A stretch of 64,000 bases of DNA from Nitrospiraceae bacterium (lineage in GTDB: Bacteria > Nitrospirota > Nitrospiria > Nitrospirales > Nitrospiraceae), in contig DASPUC010000057.1 in the NCBI GenBank assembly GCA_035623075.1, forward strand, positions 1 to 64,000, in the 5' to 3' direction. Numbering within the stretch: the stretch's first letter is position 1; each line of letters starts with the position of its first letter. The notes under the pieces were generated by a model, which ran no database searches, was not told the DNA's origin, and saw nothing but the letters and a program-made list of their open reading frames with translations. The translations under genes and the position numbers were made by a program. Shown in pieces: positions 1 through 9,472 of the stretch.

Positions 1-141
1 GCTCGTGGAGCGCTGGCGGCAGACCTACAACCGGATTCGGCCCCACAGCGCCCTGGGCTATCGTCCGCCGGCACCGGAAGCCATCGCGCCACGGTGCGCG
101 TGAGTCACATTGCAAGTGGTACAACTACAGGGGGCAGGTCA
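1..141 (+). mobile_element. IS3-family insertion sequence, right-end remnant
   Basis: The left edge of the window holds the last part of an IS3-type element: the transposase C-terminus, then about 38 bp ending in agggggcaggtca at 129-141. That terminal string resembles the inverted-repeat ends of many IS3 elements, which start TGACCTGCCCCC when read from outside. The left end lies outside the window, so neither the full element nor the target duplication can be seen. The exact outer boundary is inferred from the end-like string only. Confidence 0.6.
2..103 (+). CDS. IS3-family transposase OrfB, C-terminal fragment (start outside window)
   Basis: Frame 2 is open from the first base to a TGA at 101-103. 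It encodes the C-terminal signature of the IS3/IS2 OrfB integrase core (rve/DDE family): a W..TYN..RPHSALGY.PPAP pattern, the last conserved block after the catalytic Glu. The catalytic D, D and E lie upstream of the window edge, so intactness cannot be judged. The protein would cut and join the element ends during transposition. No gene follows on this strand before secG, which is transcribed towards it. Confidence 0.75.
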   Translation, partial: LVERWRQTYNRIRPHSALGYRPPAPEAIAPRCA

Positions 142-307
142 CTTCTCTCCTCACTTGATGCAGCCTCACCCTCAGCCGTCTGTGATGTGGGAAAATCCTG
201 ATGGGCCTCATCATGCTAGTTTCCCTTTGATCCAAGCCGAGGCACACAGTCCGGTAGCGGACATTCTCGAGAACCGCTCATTCGATTAACCGAGTCCTCT
301 CAATCTG

Positions 308-667
308 TTAGTGGCCGCCAGGAGAGTCGCTGGATGAATGCGAATCTCCAGCAGGCGCCGCAGGTGTGCCAACCGGGGCTGTTGGGGTGGGTTGCGAGGC
401 TTCCTTTTTCTTTAAATCGATGACGGTGGAGGCAAAATTACGCTCTTTTGCGAGGATCGCGAGACTAAACGAAGTCAGCATGAATACGGATGCGACAATG
501 ACAGTAAATTTGCTGAGGAAATTAGCAGGGCCACGGCTACCGAATACTGTTTGACTCGATCCGCCAAATGCTGCGCCGATCTCCGCCCCTTTGCCTGATT
601 GCAGCAAAATCGCTCCAATCATGAGGAAACATACAAACACGTGAACGATGACGAGCAACGTATACAT
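308..667 (-). CDS. secG: Preprotein translocase subunit SecG
   Basis: This is a 119-residue inner-membrane protein with two membrane segments (about residues 3-23 and 52-72). Between them is the SecG loop LLQSGKGAEIGAAFGG, the family signature. SecG assists SecYE/SecA in Sec-dependent export. The C-terminal 40 residues are a Lys then Pro/Ser/His-rich tail, longer than in E. coli SecG and likely cytoplasmic or disordered. It sits 15 bp downstream of tpiA, the common tpiA-secG arrangement, and is the last gene of the gap-pgk-tpiA-secG operon. The ATG start at 667 is the only sensible one. Confidence 0.95.
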   Translation of the reverse strand: MYTLLVIVHVFVCFLMIGAILLQSGKGAEIGAAFGGSSQTVFGSRGPANFLSKFTVIVASVFMLTSFSLAILAKERNFASTVIDLKKKEASQPTPTAPVGTPAAPAGDSHSSSDSPGGH

Positions 668-682
668 ACTCCATCCGATCGA

Positions 683-1453
683 TTAAGAACGTTTCTTGTG
701 CCCAGCCAGCGCGATTCTAGCAAACGAATCCGGATCGAGACAAGCCCCACCGACAAGCGCGCCGTCGATGTCGTCAGCCGCCAACAGCGAGTCGATGTTC
801 TGTGGCGTCACACTTCCTCCGTAGAGAACTCTCATGGTTGAGGCCAATTCCTTCTTCCACCCTGTCGCGATGAAACTGCGAATCGATCGATGGACGGCTG
901 CCGCTTGTTCGACAGTTGCCGCTCGCCCTGTGCCTATGGCCCAGATCGGCTCATAGGCAATCGCGATCCGTGACAGTTCTTGGTCAGATCGGTCTGCCAG
1001 AGCGCGCTTCAATTGAGTGGTCACGACCGATTCCGTCTGGCCAGTCTCCCGCTCAGTGAGAGACTCTCCGACACAGAGAATCGGCCGCAGTTCATGAATA
1101 AGTGCGGCCCTTATTTTCTTTTGAACCTCTTCGTCACGCTCTCCAAAGAGCGTGCGACGTTCCGAATGTCCCACGAGCACATAGCGGCATCCAAGATCGC
1201 GCAACATGGGGCCAGACACTTCACCGGTGAAGGGGCCGTGGCCCTCCCAATGGAGATTTTGAGCTGCGAGACCGATCTCAGGGGAAGAGCGTAGAGCGGT
1301 ACGAACCGATTCCAAGGCTGTAAAGGGAGGCGCGAGAACCAGTTCGCAGTTCAAGGGCCTCGGCAGTCGATTGAGGAGTTGAGGGACGAACGCAGACGCC
1401 TCCGACGACGTCTTGTTCATCTTCCAGTTCCCGATGATAAGTGGTGTACGCAC
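683..1453 (-). CDS. tpiA: Triose-phosphate isomerase
   Basis: The enzyme interconverts dihydroxyacetone phosphate and glyceraldehyde 3-phosphate in glycolysis and gluconeogenesis. The 256-residue TIM barrel has the expected catalytic set: the GNWKMN motif with Lys11, VGHSERR with His96, the AYEPIWAIGTG loop with Glu168, and the phosphate-binding YGGSV near residue 211. It begins with a GTG codon. The length is typical for the family. It lies 43 bp downstream of pgk in the same operon and just upstream of secG. Confidence 0.97.
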   Translation of the reverse strand: MRTPLIIGNWKMNKTSSEASAFVPQLLNRLPRPLNCELVLAPPFTALESVRTALRSSPEIGLAAQNLHWEGHGPFTGEVSGPMLRDLGCRYVLVGHSERRTLFGERDEEVQKKIRAALIHELRPILCVGESLTERETGQTESVVTTQLKRALADRSDQELSRIAIAYEPIWAIGTGRAATVEQAAAVHRSIRSFIATGWKKELASTMRVLYGGSVTPQNIDSLLAADDIDGALVGGACLDPDSFARIALAGHKKRS

Positions 1454-1496
1454 AGCGCTTCAGCGTATCGGCGTGGGCTGTGTGAGGCCAGTGGTG

Positions 1497-2696
1497 TTAG
1501 TCTTGGCGTTCCGGCAAGGCGGTCAACCCCGGGAGTGGCTTGCCTTCCAAGAGTTCCAGCGCCGCGCCGCCGCCGGTTGATATGAACGAGATGTTTTCCG
1601 ATTCTCCGGCGCGATGGACAGCCATCGCCGTTTCACCGCCGCCGACGATCGTCAGGGCATAGGCATCCGCGATCGCGTGAGCGATGGAGAGCGTCCCGCG
1701 AGCGTAGGCGTCAGTCTCAAATACGCCCATGGGGCCGTTCCAGAGGATCGTCTTGGCGTTCTGCACCGCTTCGGTGAACAGCTTCACAGAGGCTGGGCCG
1801 ATGTCGAGCGCATACCAGTCCTTGGGAATCTCCTGCACGGGGACGATCTTCGATTCCGCGCCAGGCTCGCGGCTGGCTGCCACGACGCAGTCTACCGGCA
1901 AATAGAACTTCACACCGCGGGAGAAGGCATGCTCCTCGATGCCTTTGGCAAAATCCAGCATGTCGTTTTCAACCAGTGAGTTGCCGATCTCAAGTCCTTT
2001 GGCTTTCAAAAAAGTAAACGCCATGCCCCCGCCGATAATGACTTTATCGACCCGCTTGCCCAGGTTCTCAATGACGCCGATCTTCCCGGACACTTTCGCA
2101 CCGCCGAGGATGGCGACGAATGGGCGCACGGGGTTTTCGACGGCTCCTTCAAGATATTCAATTTCTTTCTTGAGGAGAAATCCCGCGACCGAGGTTTTGA
2201 TGAATTTCGTAATCCCGACGGTCGAAGCATGGGCCCGGTGTGCAGCGCCAAAGGCATCGTTAATGTACACGTCGCCCAGAGCCGCCAGAGATTTCGAAAA
2301 GGCGTCGTCGTTTTTCTCTTCCCCCGGATGGAAGCGAAGGTTTTCGAGCAGCATCACATCGCCCGGCTTCATTTTGGCCACGAGCGTTTCGACAGCATGG
2401 CCGATACAGTCCGGGGCGAAGATAACCTCCTTGCCGAGCAATCGCCCCAAACGTTTTGCGATCGGGGCCAAACTATACTTCGGATCGAATTTGCCTTTGG
2501 GACGGCCGAGGTGAGAGCAGAGGATGACTTTTCCTCCGTCGTCGACGACATGATTAATGGTCGGCAGAGTTGAGCGAATTCGTGTGTCGTCCGTAATCTG
2601 GAGGGAATCGTCTAACGGAACGTTGAAATCGGCACGGATGATCACCCGCTGGTTTCGTAGCTGTACGTCGTTGATCGTGAGCTTATGAAGATTCAT
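1497..2696 (-). CDS. pgk: Phosphoglycerate kinase
   Basis: This is the ATP-forming glycolytic kinase converting 1,3-bisphosphoglycerate to 3-phosphoglycerate. Its 399 residues match the usual monomeric bacterial enzyme. The N-lobe has RADFNVP (about residues 21-27) and SHLGRPKG (about 60-67) for phosphoglycerate binding. The C-lobe carries GGAKVSGKIGVI (about 200) and the Gly-rich GGGETA nucleotide loop near residue 352. It is the second gene of the operon, 82 bp downstream of gap. Confidence 0.97.
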   Translation of the reverse strand: MNLHKLTINDVQLRNQRVIIRADFNVPLDDSLQITDDTRIRSTLPTINHVVDDGGKVILCSHLGRPKGKFDPKYSLAPIAKRLGRLLGKEVIFAPDCIGHAVETLVAKMKPGDVMLLENLRFHPGEEKNDDAFSKSLAALGDVYINDAFGAAHRAHASTVGITKFIKTSVAGFLLKKEIEYLEGAVENPVRPFVAILGGAKVSGKIGVIENLGKRVDKVIIGGGMAFTFLKAKGLEIGNSLVENDMLDFAKGIEEHAFSRGVKFYLPVDCVVAASREPGAESKIVPVQEIPKDWYALDIGPASVKLFTEAVQNAKTILWNGPMGVFETDAYARGTLSIAHAIADAYALTIVGGGETAMAVHRAGESENISFISTGGGAALELLEGKPLPGLTALPERQD

Positions 2697-2778
2697 GCAC
2701 GCACCCTGTGCCGGCCCTCTCGGATCAAAGAATCAACGTCGGAAATTACCGGGGTGAAACCGGAGTGCTTGGAACAAC

Positions 2779-3876
<1,098 letters not shown>

Positions 3877-4047
3877 TCAAGCTATACGGAAGGAGTAACT
3901 CCGCGTCGAACTTGGGGAGTTTTCGTCTGACATGTAGGGAGCATGGACGATGGTTGATCTCTACCCGATTGGCGTTTGCCTTGCGTCCATGGCGCGCGTT
4001 TCGCTAGAGTCCATGCTCACGTAACGTCTCAATCCGATGAGGGAGTT

Positions 4048-6444
4048 GTGAATCTATTTGAGAAGGCCACGCAGGTGTTGGAGTGGCCCAGACTCCTTGA
4101 AGCTCTAGCCTATCATGCACGGTCGACCCTCGGCATGGAACGTTGCCGTGTTCTTGGCCTCAGCGCCGACGTGGTTGGTGCGCAACGGCTCCAACGGGAA
4201 ACTTCGGAGATGCGACGGCTTCAAGACGGCAGCGATCCGCTTCCCACCCTCTCGTTCTCGGATGTCCGGGAACTATTGGGGCGGGCGCAGAAGGGAGCCA
4301 CACTTGAAGCTCATGAACTCCGGGATTGTGCGGTTGCGCTGAAATTGAGCGAGGCCGTGGACAGTGTGTTGAGACGGCACCGGCTGGAAGCTCCTATGCT
4401 GGCGGAGGTGGCGGCTCCGCTTCGGGCTGACGCGGAACGTATCAGATTAAGGAACTCGCTCGAGGCTGCGATTGACGCCGACGGATCGATCAAGGAATCA
4501 GCCACGCCGGACCTGAAACGACTGTCTCATCATGCTCAGGTTCTTAAACAGCAGATGCGACATCACCTTGAGCAGATTCTCCTTTCTCGTCGCTACGCGG
4601 AAGTCTTGCAAGAACAGTACTTCGCTCAGCGCGAAGGACGATACGTTGTGCCGATCAAGACGGATATGCGCGGACGCGTCCCGGGAATCGTCCATGACAT
4701 ATCGGCCAGCGGTGCGACGGTGTTTCTCGAACCGCGTGAGTTGGTTGAGCTGAACAACTCCATCAAAGTCGCCGATCTCGAAGTTGAGCGGGAAGTGCGG
4801 CGGATTCTCCGAGAGCTCACCGAATGTGTTGCTGAACAGGCCGGGGTCATTCGTGCTGCGCTCGATGCGTTGGCAGAACTCGACTGCATTACTGCTAAGG
4901 CTTCACTCGGCCGGCAGCTCAAGGCCCATCCCGTCGGTCTAAACGATGCAGGGCGGGTGCTGCTGAAAAAGGCCATGCATCCATTGCTGCTGCTTTCGAA
5001 GAACGACGTGGTGGCCAATGAGATTCTCATGAAAGAAACCGTACGCGTGCTGATCATTTCGGGACCGAATACCGGCGGGAAGACTGTGACGCTCAAGATC
5101 GTCGGGCTTTTCGCGCTGATGGTAAGGGCTGGCTTGCATCTGCCCTGTGACCCGGAGTCCGACATGGCGATATTCCCCGATATCTATGCCGACATCGGGG
5201 ATGCCCAAGATCTAACCAGAGACTTGTCGAGTTTTTCGGCCCATATGACACAGATGATTCAACTTCTTGCCGAAACCAACCGAGCGCCGGCGATCGGGCA
5301 GGCATTGGTCTTACTGGATGAGCCGGTCACCTCCACGGATCCGGCTGAAGGGGCAGCGCTGGCAGAAGCCTTGCTGTGCCGATTGGCTGCGCTCAACATG
5401 AAAGTTGTGGCGACAACGCACTACGGCTCACTGAAAGCATTGGCTCAAACAACGGCCGGATTTGCGAATGCGGCGGTCGAATTCGATGTGACGACCTTGG
5501 CTCCGACGTATCGGCTGTTCATGGGTATCCCAGGCAGCTCGTCCGCACTGGAGATCGCTGCACGCCTGGGAATGGATCAGTTGCTCCTTGACGATGCCAG
5601 ACTCCGCCTGAAGAAAGACGCCACCGCGCTGGAAGACTTGCTGGGCGATTTACACCGCAAGCAGCGGCGTCTGATGGACGATATTGAGCAAGTGGCTGAA
5701 GCGAAAGTTGAGGCCGAACGGGCGGTTCGCGAAGCGCGCGAGCGATTGGCACAGCTCGAAGTCACCGAGCGTGAAGAACGAAAGGGAATCAAGAAGAAAC
5801 TGAGCGAGCAGTTCAACCGTGTGCGCACTGAAGTGCAAGCAACAGTCGATGCCCTGAAACGCGAGCAAAAGCTGATCAAGGCCAAAGAAACCAAGCAGCG
5901 GCTGATTGAATTGGAAGAGCAGACGAGCGCGGAGCTTGGTCCGACGGTTACACCGATTCCACTGGATCAGTTAACCGTTGGAGATCAAGTCGAAATCAGC
6001 GGGCTCGGTATGACCGGGACGCTGCTCGAAGTCCCGCAGGGCAAGAAGCGGGTTCGCCTCCGAGTAGGGGAGGGCGAACTCCTCGCGACCGTTTCGAGCC
6101 TCGTGGGAATTGGGCGAGGAAACGCGGTGTTGACCGAACGAGTTGCTGCGGCCAGACCTCCTCAGCCTGTCGAACAGGCAAATCCCGTTGGAGACCACCA
6201 CGCTCTGGTGGATGTGAGGGGTCAGGCGGCGGATGAAGCCCTGGACCATGTCATTGCTGCGCTCGACCGTGCGACCCTGGCGGGTTCGCCGTCCCTCCGC
6301 ATTATTCATGGGCACGGGACCGGCAAGCTAAAGGCCGCGCTCAGGCAATATTTGAAAGACTCACCCTACGTCGTCAAAAGCCGCCCTGGTGACCGTAGTG
6401 AGGGAGGGGATGGCGTTACCGTGGCGGATTTGAGGCGAGAATAA
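4048..6444 (+). CDS. mutS2: Endonuclease MutS2
   Basis: MutS2 is a MutS-family ATPase that suppresses homologous recombination in several bacteria and rescues stalled ribosomes in Bacillus; which role applies here is unknown. I chose the GTG at 4048 (798 residues) because GAGGG lies about 5 bp upstream and the family consensus starts there; an upstream ATG at 3976 would add 24 atypical residues. The order is MutS core, Walker A GPNTGGKT near residue 339, Walker B LVLLDEP, a long coiled coil (about 510-630), a KOW-like segment, and a C-terminal Smr nuclease domain with DVRG and HGHGTGKLK motifs. Oddity: the Walker B region reads DEPVTSTDP instead of the common DELGAGTDP. Confidence 0.93.
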   Translation: MNLFEKATQVLEWPRLLEALAYHARSTLGMERCRVLGLSADVVGAQRLQRETSEMRRLQDGSDPLPTLSFSDVRELLGRAQKGATLEAHELRDCAVALKLSEAVDSVLRRHRLEAPMLAEVAAPLRADAERIRLRNSLEAAIDADGSIKESATPDLKRLSHHAQVLKQQMRHHLEQILLSRRYAEVLQEQYFAQREGRYVVPIKTDMRGRVPGIVHDISASGATVFLEPRELVELNNSIKVADLEVEREVRRILRELTECVAEQAGVIRAALDALAELDCITAKASLGRQLKAHPVGLNDAGRVLLKKAMHPLLLLSKNDVVANEILMKETVRVLIISGPNTGGKTVTLKIVGLFALMVRAGLHLPCDPESDMAIFPDIYADIGDAQDLTRDLSSFSAHMTQMIQLLAETNRAPAIGQALVLLDEPVTSTDPAEGAALAEALLCRLAALNMKVVATTHYGSLKALAQTTAGFANAAVEFDVTTLAPTYRLFMGIPGSSSALEIAARLGMDQLLLDDARLRLKKDATALEDLLGDLHRKQRRLMDDIEQVAEAKVEAERAVREARERLAQLEVTEREERKGIKKKLSEQFNRVRTEVQATVDALKREQKLIKAKETKQRLIELEEQTSAELGPTVTPIPLDQLTVGDQVEISGLGMTGTLLEVPQGKKRVRLRVGEGELLATVSSLVGIGRGNAVLTERVAAARPPQPVEQANPVGDHHALVDVRGQAADEALDHVIAALDRATLAGSPSLRIIHGHGTGKLKAALRQYLKDSPYVVKSRPGDRSEGGDGVTVADLRRE

Positions 6445-6469
6445 ATCCGGTTCTTTATTGGTGATCCCA

Positions 6470-6522
6470 CCTTGGATTCCGCTGCGTAGAGGATCCTCCC
6501 GTAGCAGGGTGAGCGGAAGCCT
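6470..6522. terminator. Possible bidirectional terminator between mutS2 and the sigma-54 regulator
   Basis: Between two convergent genes lies a nested inverted repeat: ttccgct (6477-6483) pairs with agcggaa (6512-6518), with a small palindrome gaggatcctc (6489-6498) inside. There is no clear U-tract on either side, so this is a weak candidate. Confidence 0.3.
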
Positions 6523-6525
6523 GCC

Positions 6526-7884
6526 TTATTGGATGTGGTATTTGGCCATTCGGTAACGGAGGGTGTTGCGGGTCATTTTGAGAAGCCGGCTTGCCTCGGA
6601 GACATTCCCACTCGATTTCCGTAATGCTTCCTCCAACATCTTCTTTTCCATCTCTTGAAATGACAGGCCGAACGCCAATAGCGAGGGTTTCTCGTTCGGC
6701 GTTTCCGTGCGAAGTGGTCGTTCACCCCGCACGGATAGTGGCAGATCCTCCGGTCGGATCGTCTCGTTGCGGCATGTGATCGTGAGCCATTCGACCACAT
6801 TGTGCAGCTCTCGTACGTTCCCTGGCCAGTCGTGCAGTTGAAGCAGCTTTAGCGCGTCTGGCAACACAGCTCGGATCCGGATTCCACGTTCAAGTCGGGC
6901 TCGATCGAGGAAGGCTAGAAGAATCGGCTCAATGTCTTCCGGCCGTTCGCGCAGGGGCGGGATCCGAAGTTGGTACACGTTCAGTCGGTAGTAGAGGTCC
7001 AACCGGAATCGTCCCGACTTGATATGAGCCGGCAAGTCTTCATTCGTTGCGGCAATAACGCGGATGTTAACTTTGTAACTTTGCGTGTCACCAAGCGGAT
7101 CGACGTGACGGTCTTCCAAGACGCGGAGCAATTTCGCCTGTGCAGCCGGACTCATCTCACCGACCTCATCCAGGAATAAAGTGCCGCCCTCGGCCAATTG
7201 GAATTTGCCGGGTTTCGCTTGCTTCGCATCGGTGAAGGCTCCGCGTTGATAGCCAAACAACTCGGATTCCAGTAGGTTTTCAGGAATTCCCGCACAATTG
7301 AGCGCCACGAGGGGCCCCTCAGCTCTCGGGCTGGCCGCGTGAATGGCCCGTGCGAAGAGTTCTTTGCCCGTTCCGCTCTCGCCCGTGATGAGCACGGTGG
7401 CATCGGTGCGCGCGACTTCGCTGGCGAGCTGCTTAATCAACTTCATCTGAGGCGAGACACTGATGACCTGCTCGAATCTGTCGAGACGATCAGAATGGGA
7501 GTGGATTGGCTGGCAGCGGCTTTCTTGCGTCTTGAGGATGGCAGTTCTTATGTCATCGACCATGACCGGCTGGACGAGATAGTTGTCGGCCCCCTCATGC
7601 AAAGCTTCAACTGCGGCCTTGGCCGTGCGGTCTTCTCCCAAGACTATGACGGGGACCGGTGGTCGGACCAGGCGAGTCTGGGTCAGAACCATATGTCTCA
7701 TCTCTCTCCCGGTGCTGTCGTCATAGAAGACTGCGCGAATGTCTGGCTGATCCGTGACGACACGAATTGCGTCACGTGTTGACGTGACAGTCAAGGCCGT
7801 CGCATCAACAGAAGCCAGAGCTTGGTCGAAAAGGGAGCGTAAGGACGGGTTGGCTGATATGAGCAAAATGACCGGGGGGTGCAT
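6526..7884 (-). CDS. NtrC-family sigma-54 activator with degenerate receiver domain
   Basis: This 452-residue regulator has a receiver-like domain (1-118), a sigma-54 AAA+ domain (about 139-365) and a Fis-type helix-turn-helix (about 410-452). Walker A is GESGTGKE (168-175), the sigma-54 contact loop is GAFTDA (215-220) and the Walker B acid pair is DE (239-240). The receiver looks atypical: the N-terminal acidic pair is replaced by SAN (10-12), the conserved Lys is Gln105 and the Thr/Ser switch position is Gly83, although Asp55/56 remains. No histidine kinase is adjacent. It may therefore act without phosphorylation. Target genes cannot be told from the sequence. Confidence 0.88.
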   Translation of the reverse strand: MHPPVILLISANPSLRSLFDQALASVDATALTVTSTRDAIRVVTDQPDIRAVFYDDSTGREMRHMVLTQTRLVRPPVPVIVLGEDRTAKAAVEALHEGADNYLVQPVMVDDIRTAILKTQESRCQPIHSHSDRLDRFEQVISVSPQMKLIKQLASEVARTDATVLITGESGTGKELFARAIHAASPRAEGPLVALNCAGIPENLLESELFGYQRGAFTDAKQAKPGKFQLAEGGTLFLDEVGEMSPAAQAKLLRVLEDRHVDPLGDTQSYKVNIRVIAATNEDLPAHIKSGRFRLDLYYRLNVYQLRIPPLRERPEDIEPILLAFLDRARLERGIRIRAVLPDALKLLQLHDWPGNVRELHNVVEWLTITCRNETIRPEDLPLSVRGERPLRTETPNEKPSLLAFGLSFQEMEKKMLEEALRKSSGNVSEASRLLKMTRNTLRYRMAKYHIQ

Positions 7885-8005
7885 AGGACCACTCCTGCTT
7901 CCTACCTCTTCGCGGACAACCCACTAACAGTTGTTTAGCCTACTCTTCTTTGCGGTGAGAAGAAAGGGGGACCAGGCCAGCAAGTGGGGGGGGGTAGGGG
8001 GAACC

Positions 8006-8992
8006 CTAGGACTGGTGCTGGTGCGAAAGATTAGCCCGTGCAATAGCGACGTTACGTGCGAAGCCTTGCTGTTTGGCTCGTCGTATTGGGCTTTCACGAA
8101 ATGTTTCCTCAAAGGCCTGCTCTTGCAGGTCTCCCAATTCGTCAAGCTGAGGGGCCAGGGTAACGCGGCTCGGGGTGAACGCCGGCTCTCTGGTTACCCC
8201 TCCCCTGAGATTAAACGGACAGACATCGAGACAATCGTCACACCCGAAGATACGGTTGCCCATCTTTGATGCCAAATCGTTGGGAATAGCCTCCTGGGGT
8301 CCACGGAACTCAATAGTGAGGTACGACACGCAGCGGTTTGCGTCAACCACATAGGGCTCAACGATTGCGCCGGTCGGGCAGGCTTGGATACACAGGGAGC
8401 AGCTTCCGCAGAGGTCGGACGCCGGCTCGTCCGGGTCGAGTTCTAAGGTGGTAAGGATTTCACCGAGGAGGAGCCAGGACCCAAACTGCGCCGAGACGAG
8501 GTTCGAGTGTTTGCCAATCCATCCCAGACCTGCCTGTTGAGCCCAGGCCTTCTCCATGATCGGGCCAGTGTCAACATAGGATCGTGTCACGGCGGTGGGG
8601 GCTAGGGTGGCAATGCGCGCCTCGAGCTGCATCAATTTTTTGCCGAGGGTCTGGTGGTAATCCTTACCCCAGGCATAGCGAGCGATGCGTCCGAACCCCG
8701 GCTGCTCATGGGCCCGATGGTTCGTCAGATAGTTCATTCCGACAGAAATGAGGGAACGGCAGCCGGGGAGCACACGTTGTGGGTCGGCGCGTCTTTCCGG
8801 ATCTCGTTCCATCCAAGCCATCGTGCCGTGGAAGTTACGTGAGAGCCAATCTCGTAGTCTTGCCAAGAAGAGTGCTGGCAGGTCGTGGGTCTGTGTTGTC
8901 TGTCGGTCAGATTGTCTTGAAAGACGGCTGATGCCGACTGCATCGAACCCGAGTGATCGGGCTTCGGCTCTGATGGTCTCTGACAGAGACAT
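8006..8992 (-). CDS. queG: Epoxyqueuosine reductase
   Basis: This cobalamin- and Fe-S-dependent enzyme performs the last step of queuosine synthesis, reducing epoxyqueuosine in tRNA. The protein contains two ferredoxin-like cluster motifs, CGSCSLCIQACP (about 193-205) and CDDCLDVCP (about 247-256), plus the QueG core WIGKHSN region. An open frame continues upstream to 9322, but the first family-like residues are MSLSETIRAEARSLGFDAVGIS. I therefore place the start at the ATG at 8992 (328 residues), which also fits the separate gene ending at 9003. No strong Shine-Dalgarno is seen; coupling to the upstream gene is possible. Other queuosine genes are not in the window. Confidence 0.9.
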   Translation of the reverse strand: MSLSETIRAEARSLGFDAVGISRLSRQSDRQTTQTHDLPALFLARLRDWLSRNFHGTMAWMERDPERRADPQRVLPGCRSLISVGMNYLTNHRAHEQPGFGRIARYAWGKDYHQTLGKKLMQLEARIATLAPTAVTRSYVDTGPIMEKAWAQQAGLGWIGKHSNLVSAQFGSWLLLGEILTTLELDPDEPASDLCGSCSLCIQACPTGAIVEPYVVDANRCVSYLTIEFRGPQEAIPNDLASKMGNRIFGCDDCLDVCPFNLRGGVTREPAFTPSRVTLAPQLDELGDLQEQAFEETFRESPIRRAKQQGFARNVAIARANLSHQHQS

Positions 8993-9002
8993 GGGGGAGA
9001 GA

Positions 9003-9374
9003 TTACCGCCCGGAACAATTAAATCGGACGTGGAACTGAGCCGAGCACTGAGGAGAGGTACAGCGGCCACAGACTCCGGTGATGCGGGTCTTCCAATCAG
9101 TGGCTTTCTCGTCGAATTTACAGCGGGTCGCCCCGCCTTTGGAAATGGTCGTCCACGGTTTGTTTGTACCAGGGATGTGTGCGACGAGACATCCTTGCGG
9201 AAATGGCACCTGACATGTTTGCCCAGACTCCCCTTTCGCCATACCAAAACTGCACGACAGTTCAGTCGTTGCGCCAGGATCGTCCATCGGCTGTGCGTTG
9301 ACCTCCGGAGGAGCCACACCACATAGTGCCAAAAGAGCCAGCAAAGCCGTGAGCGTCATCCACTGTGCGGTCAT
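9003..9374 (-). CDS. Small exported 8-cysteine protein, unknown function
   Basis: The product is about 123 residues with a Sec signal peptide (hydrophobic stretch TLTALLALLALCGV, cleavage probably after VNA). The mature part is short, polar and contains eight cysteines, enough for four disulfides, so a compact disulfide-stabilised periplasmic or secreted protein is likely. I recognise no family. It ends 10 bp before the queG start on the same strand, so the two may be cotranscribed. An overlapping frame that extends queG upstream competes for this DNA; the signal peptide and cysteine pattern make this reading the better one. The start could be the GTG/ATG pair at 9377/9374 or an ATG at 9359. 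Confidence 0.65.
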   Translation of the reverse strand: MTAQWMTLTALLALLALCGVAPPEVNAQPMDDPGATTELSCSFGMAKGESGQTCQVPFPQGCLVAHIPGTNKPWTTISKGGATRCKFDEKATDWKTRITGVCGRCTSPQCSAQFHVRFNCSGR

Positions 9375-9472
9375 CACGAAAGCGATGGTAGCATAGTCTC
9401 GCGTCTTGCGACCACCGGAGGGTCCGCGTAGAATCTGTCCGCCGGCATTCCACTCGAAACGACGGAGGTTCC

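Noticed and set aside
142-307. tRNA or small RNA downstream of secG
   Set aside because: No cloverleaf or conserved stem could be traced in this stretch.
7986-8001. Run of nine G residues, then five more, after queG as a phase-variable tract
   Set aside because: It lies just outside the coding region, downstream of the queG stop, so length change would not alter a protein.
8993-9322. Extension of queG to an upstream start at 9322
   Set aside because: The extra 110 residues show no family likeness and cover the small cysteine-rich exported protein.
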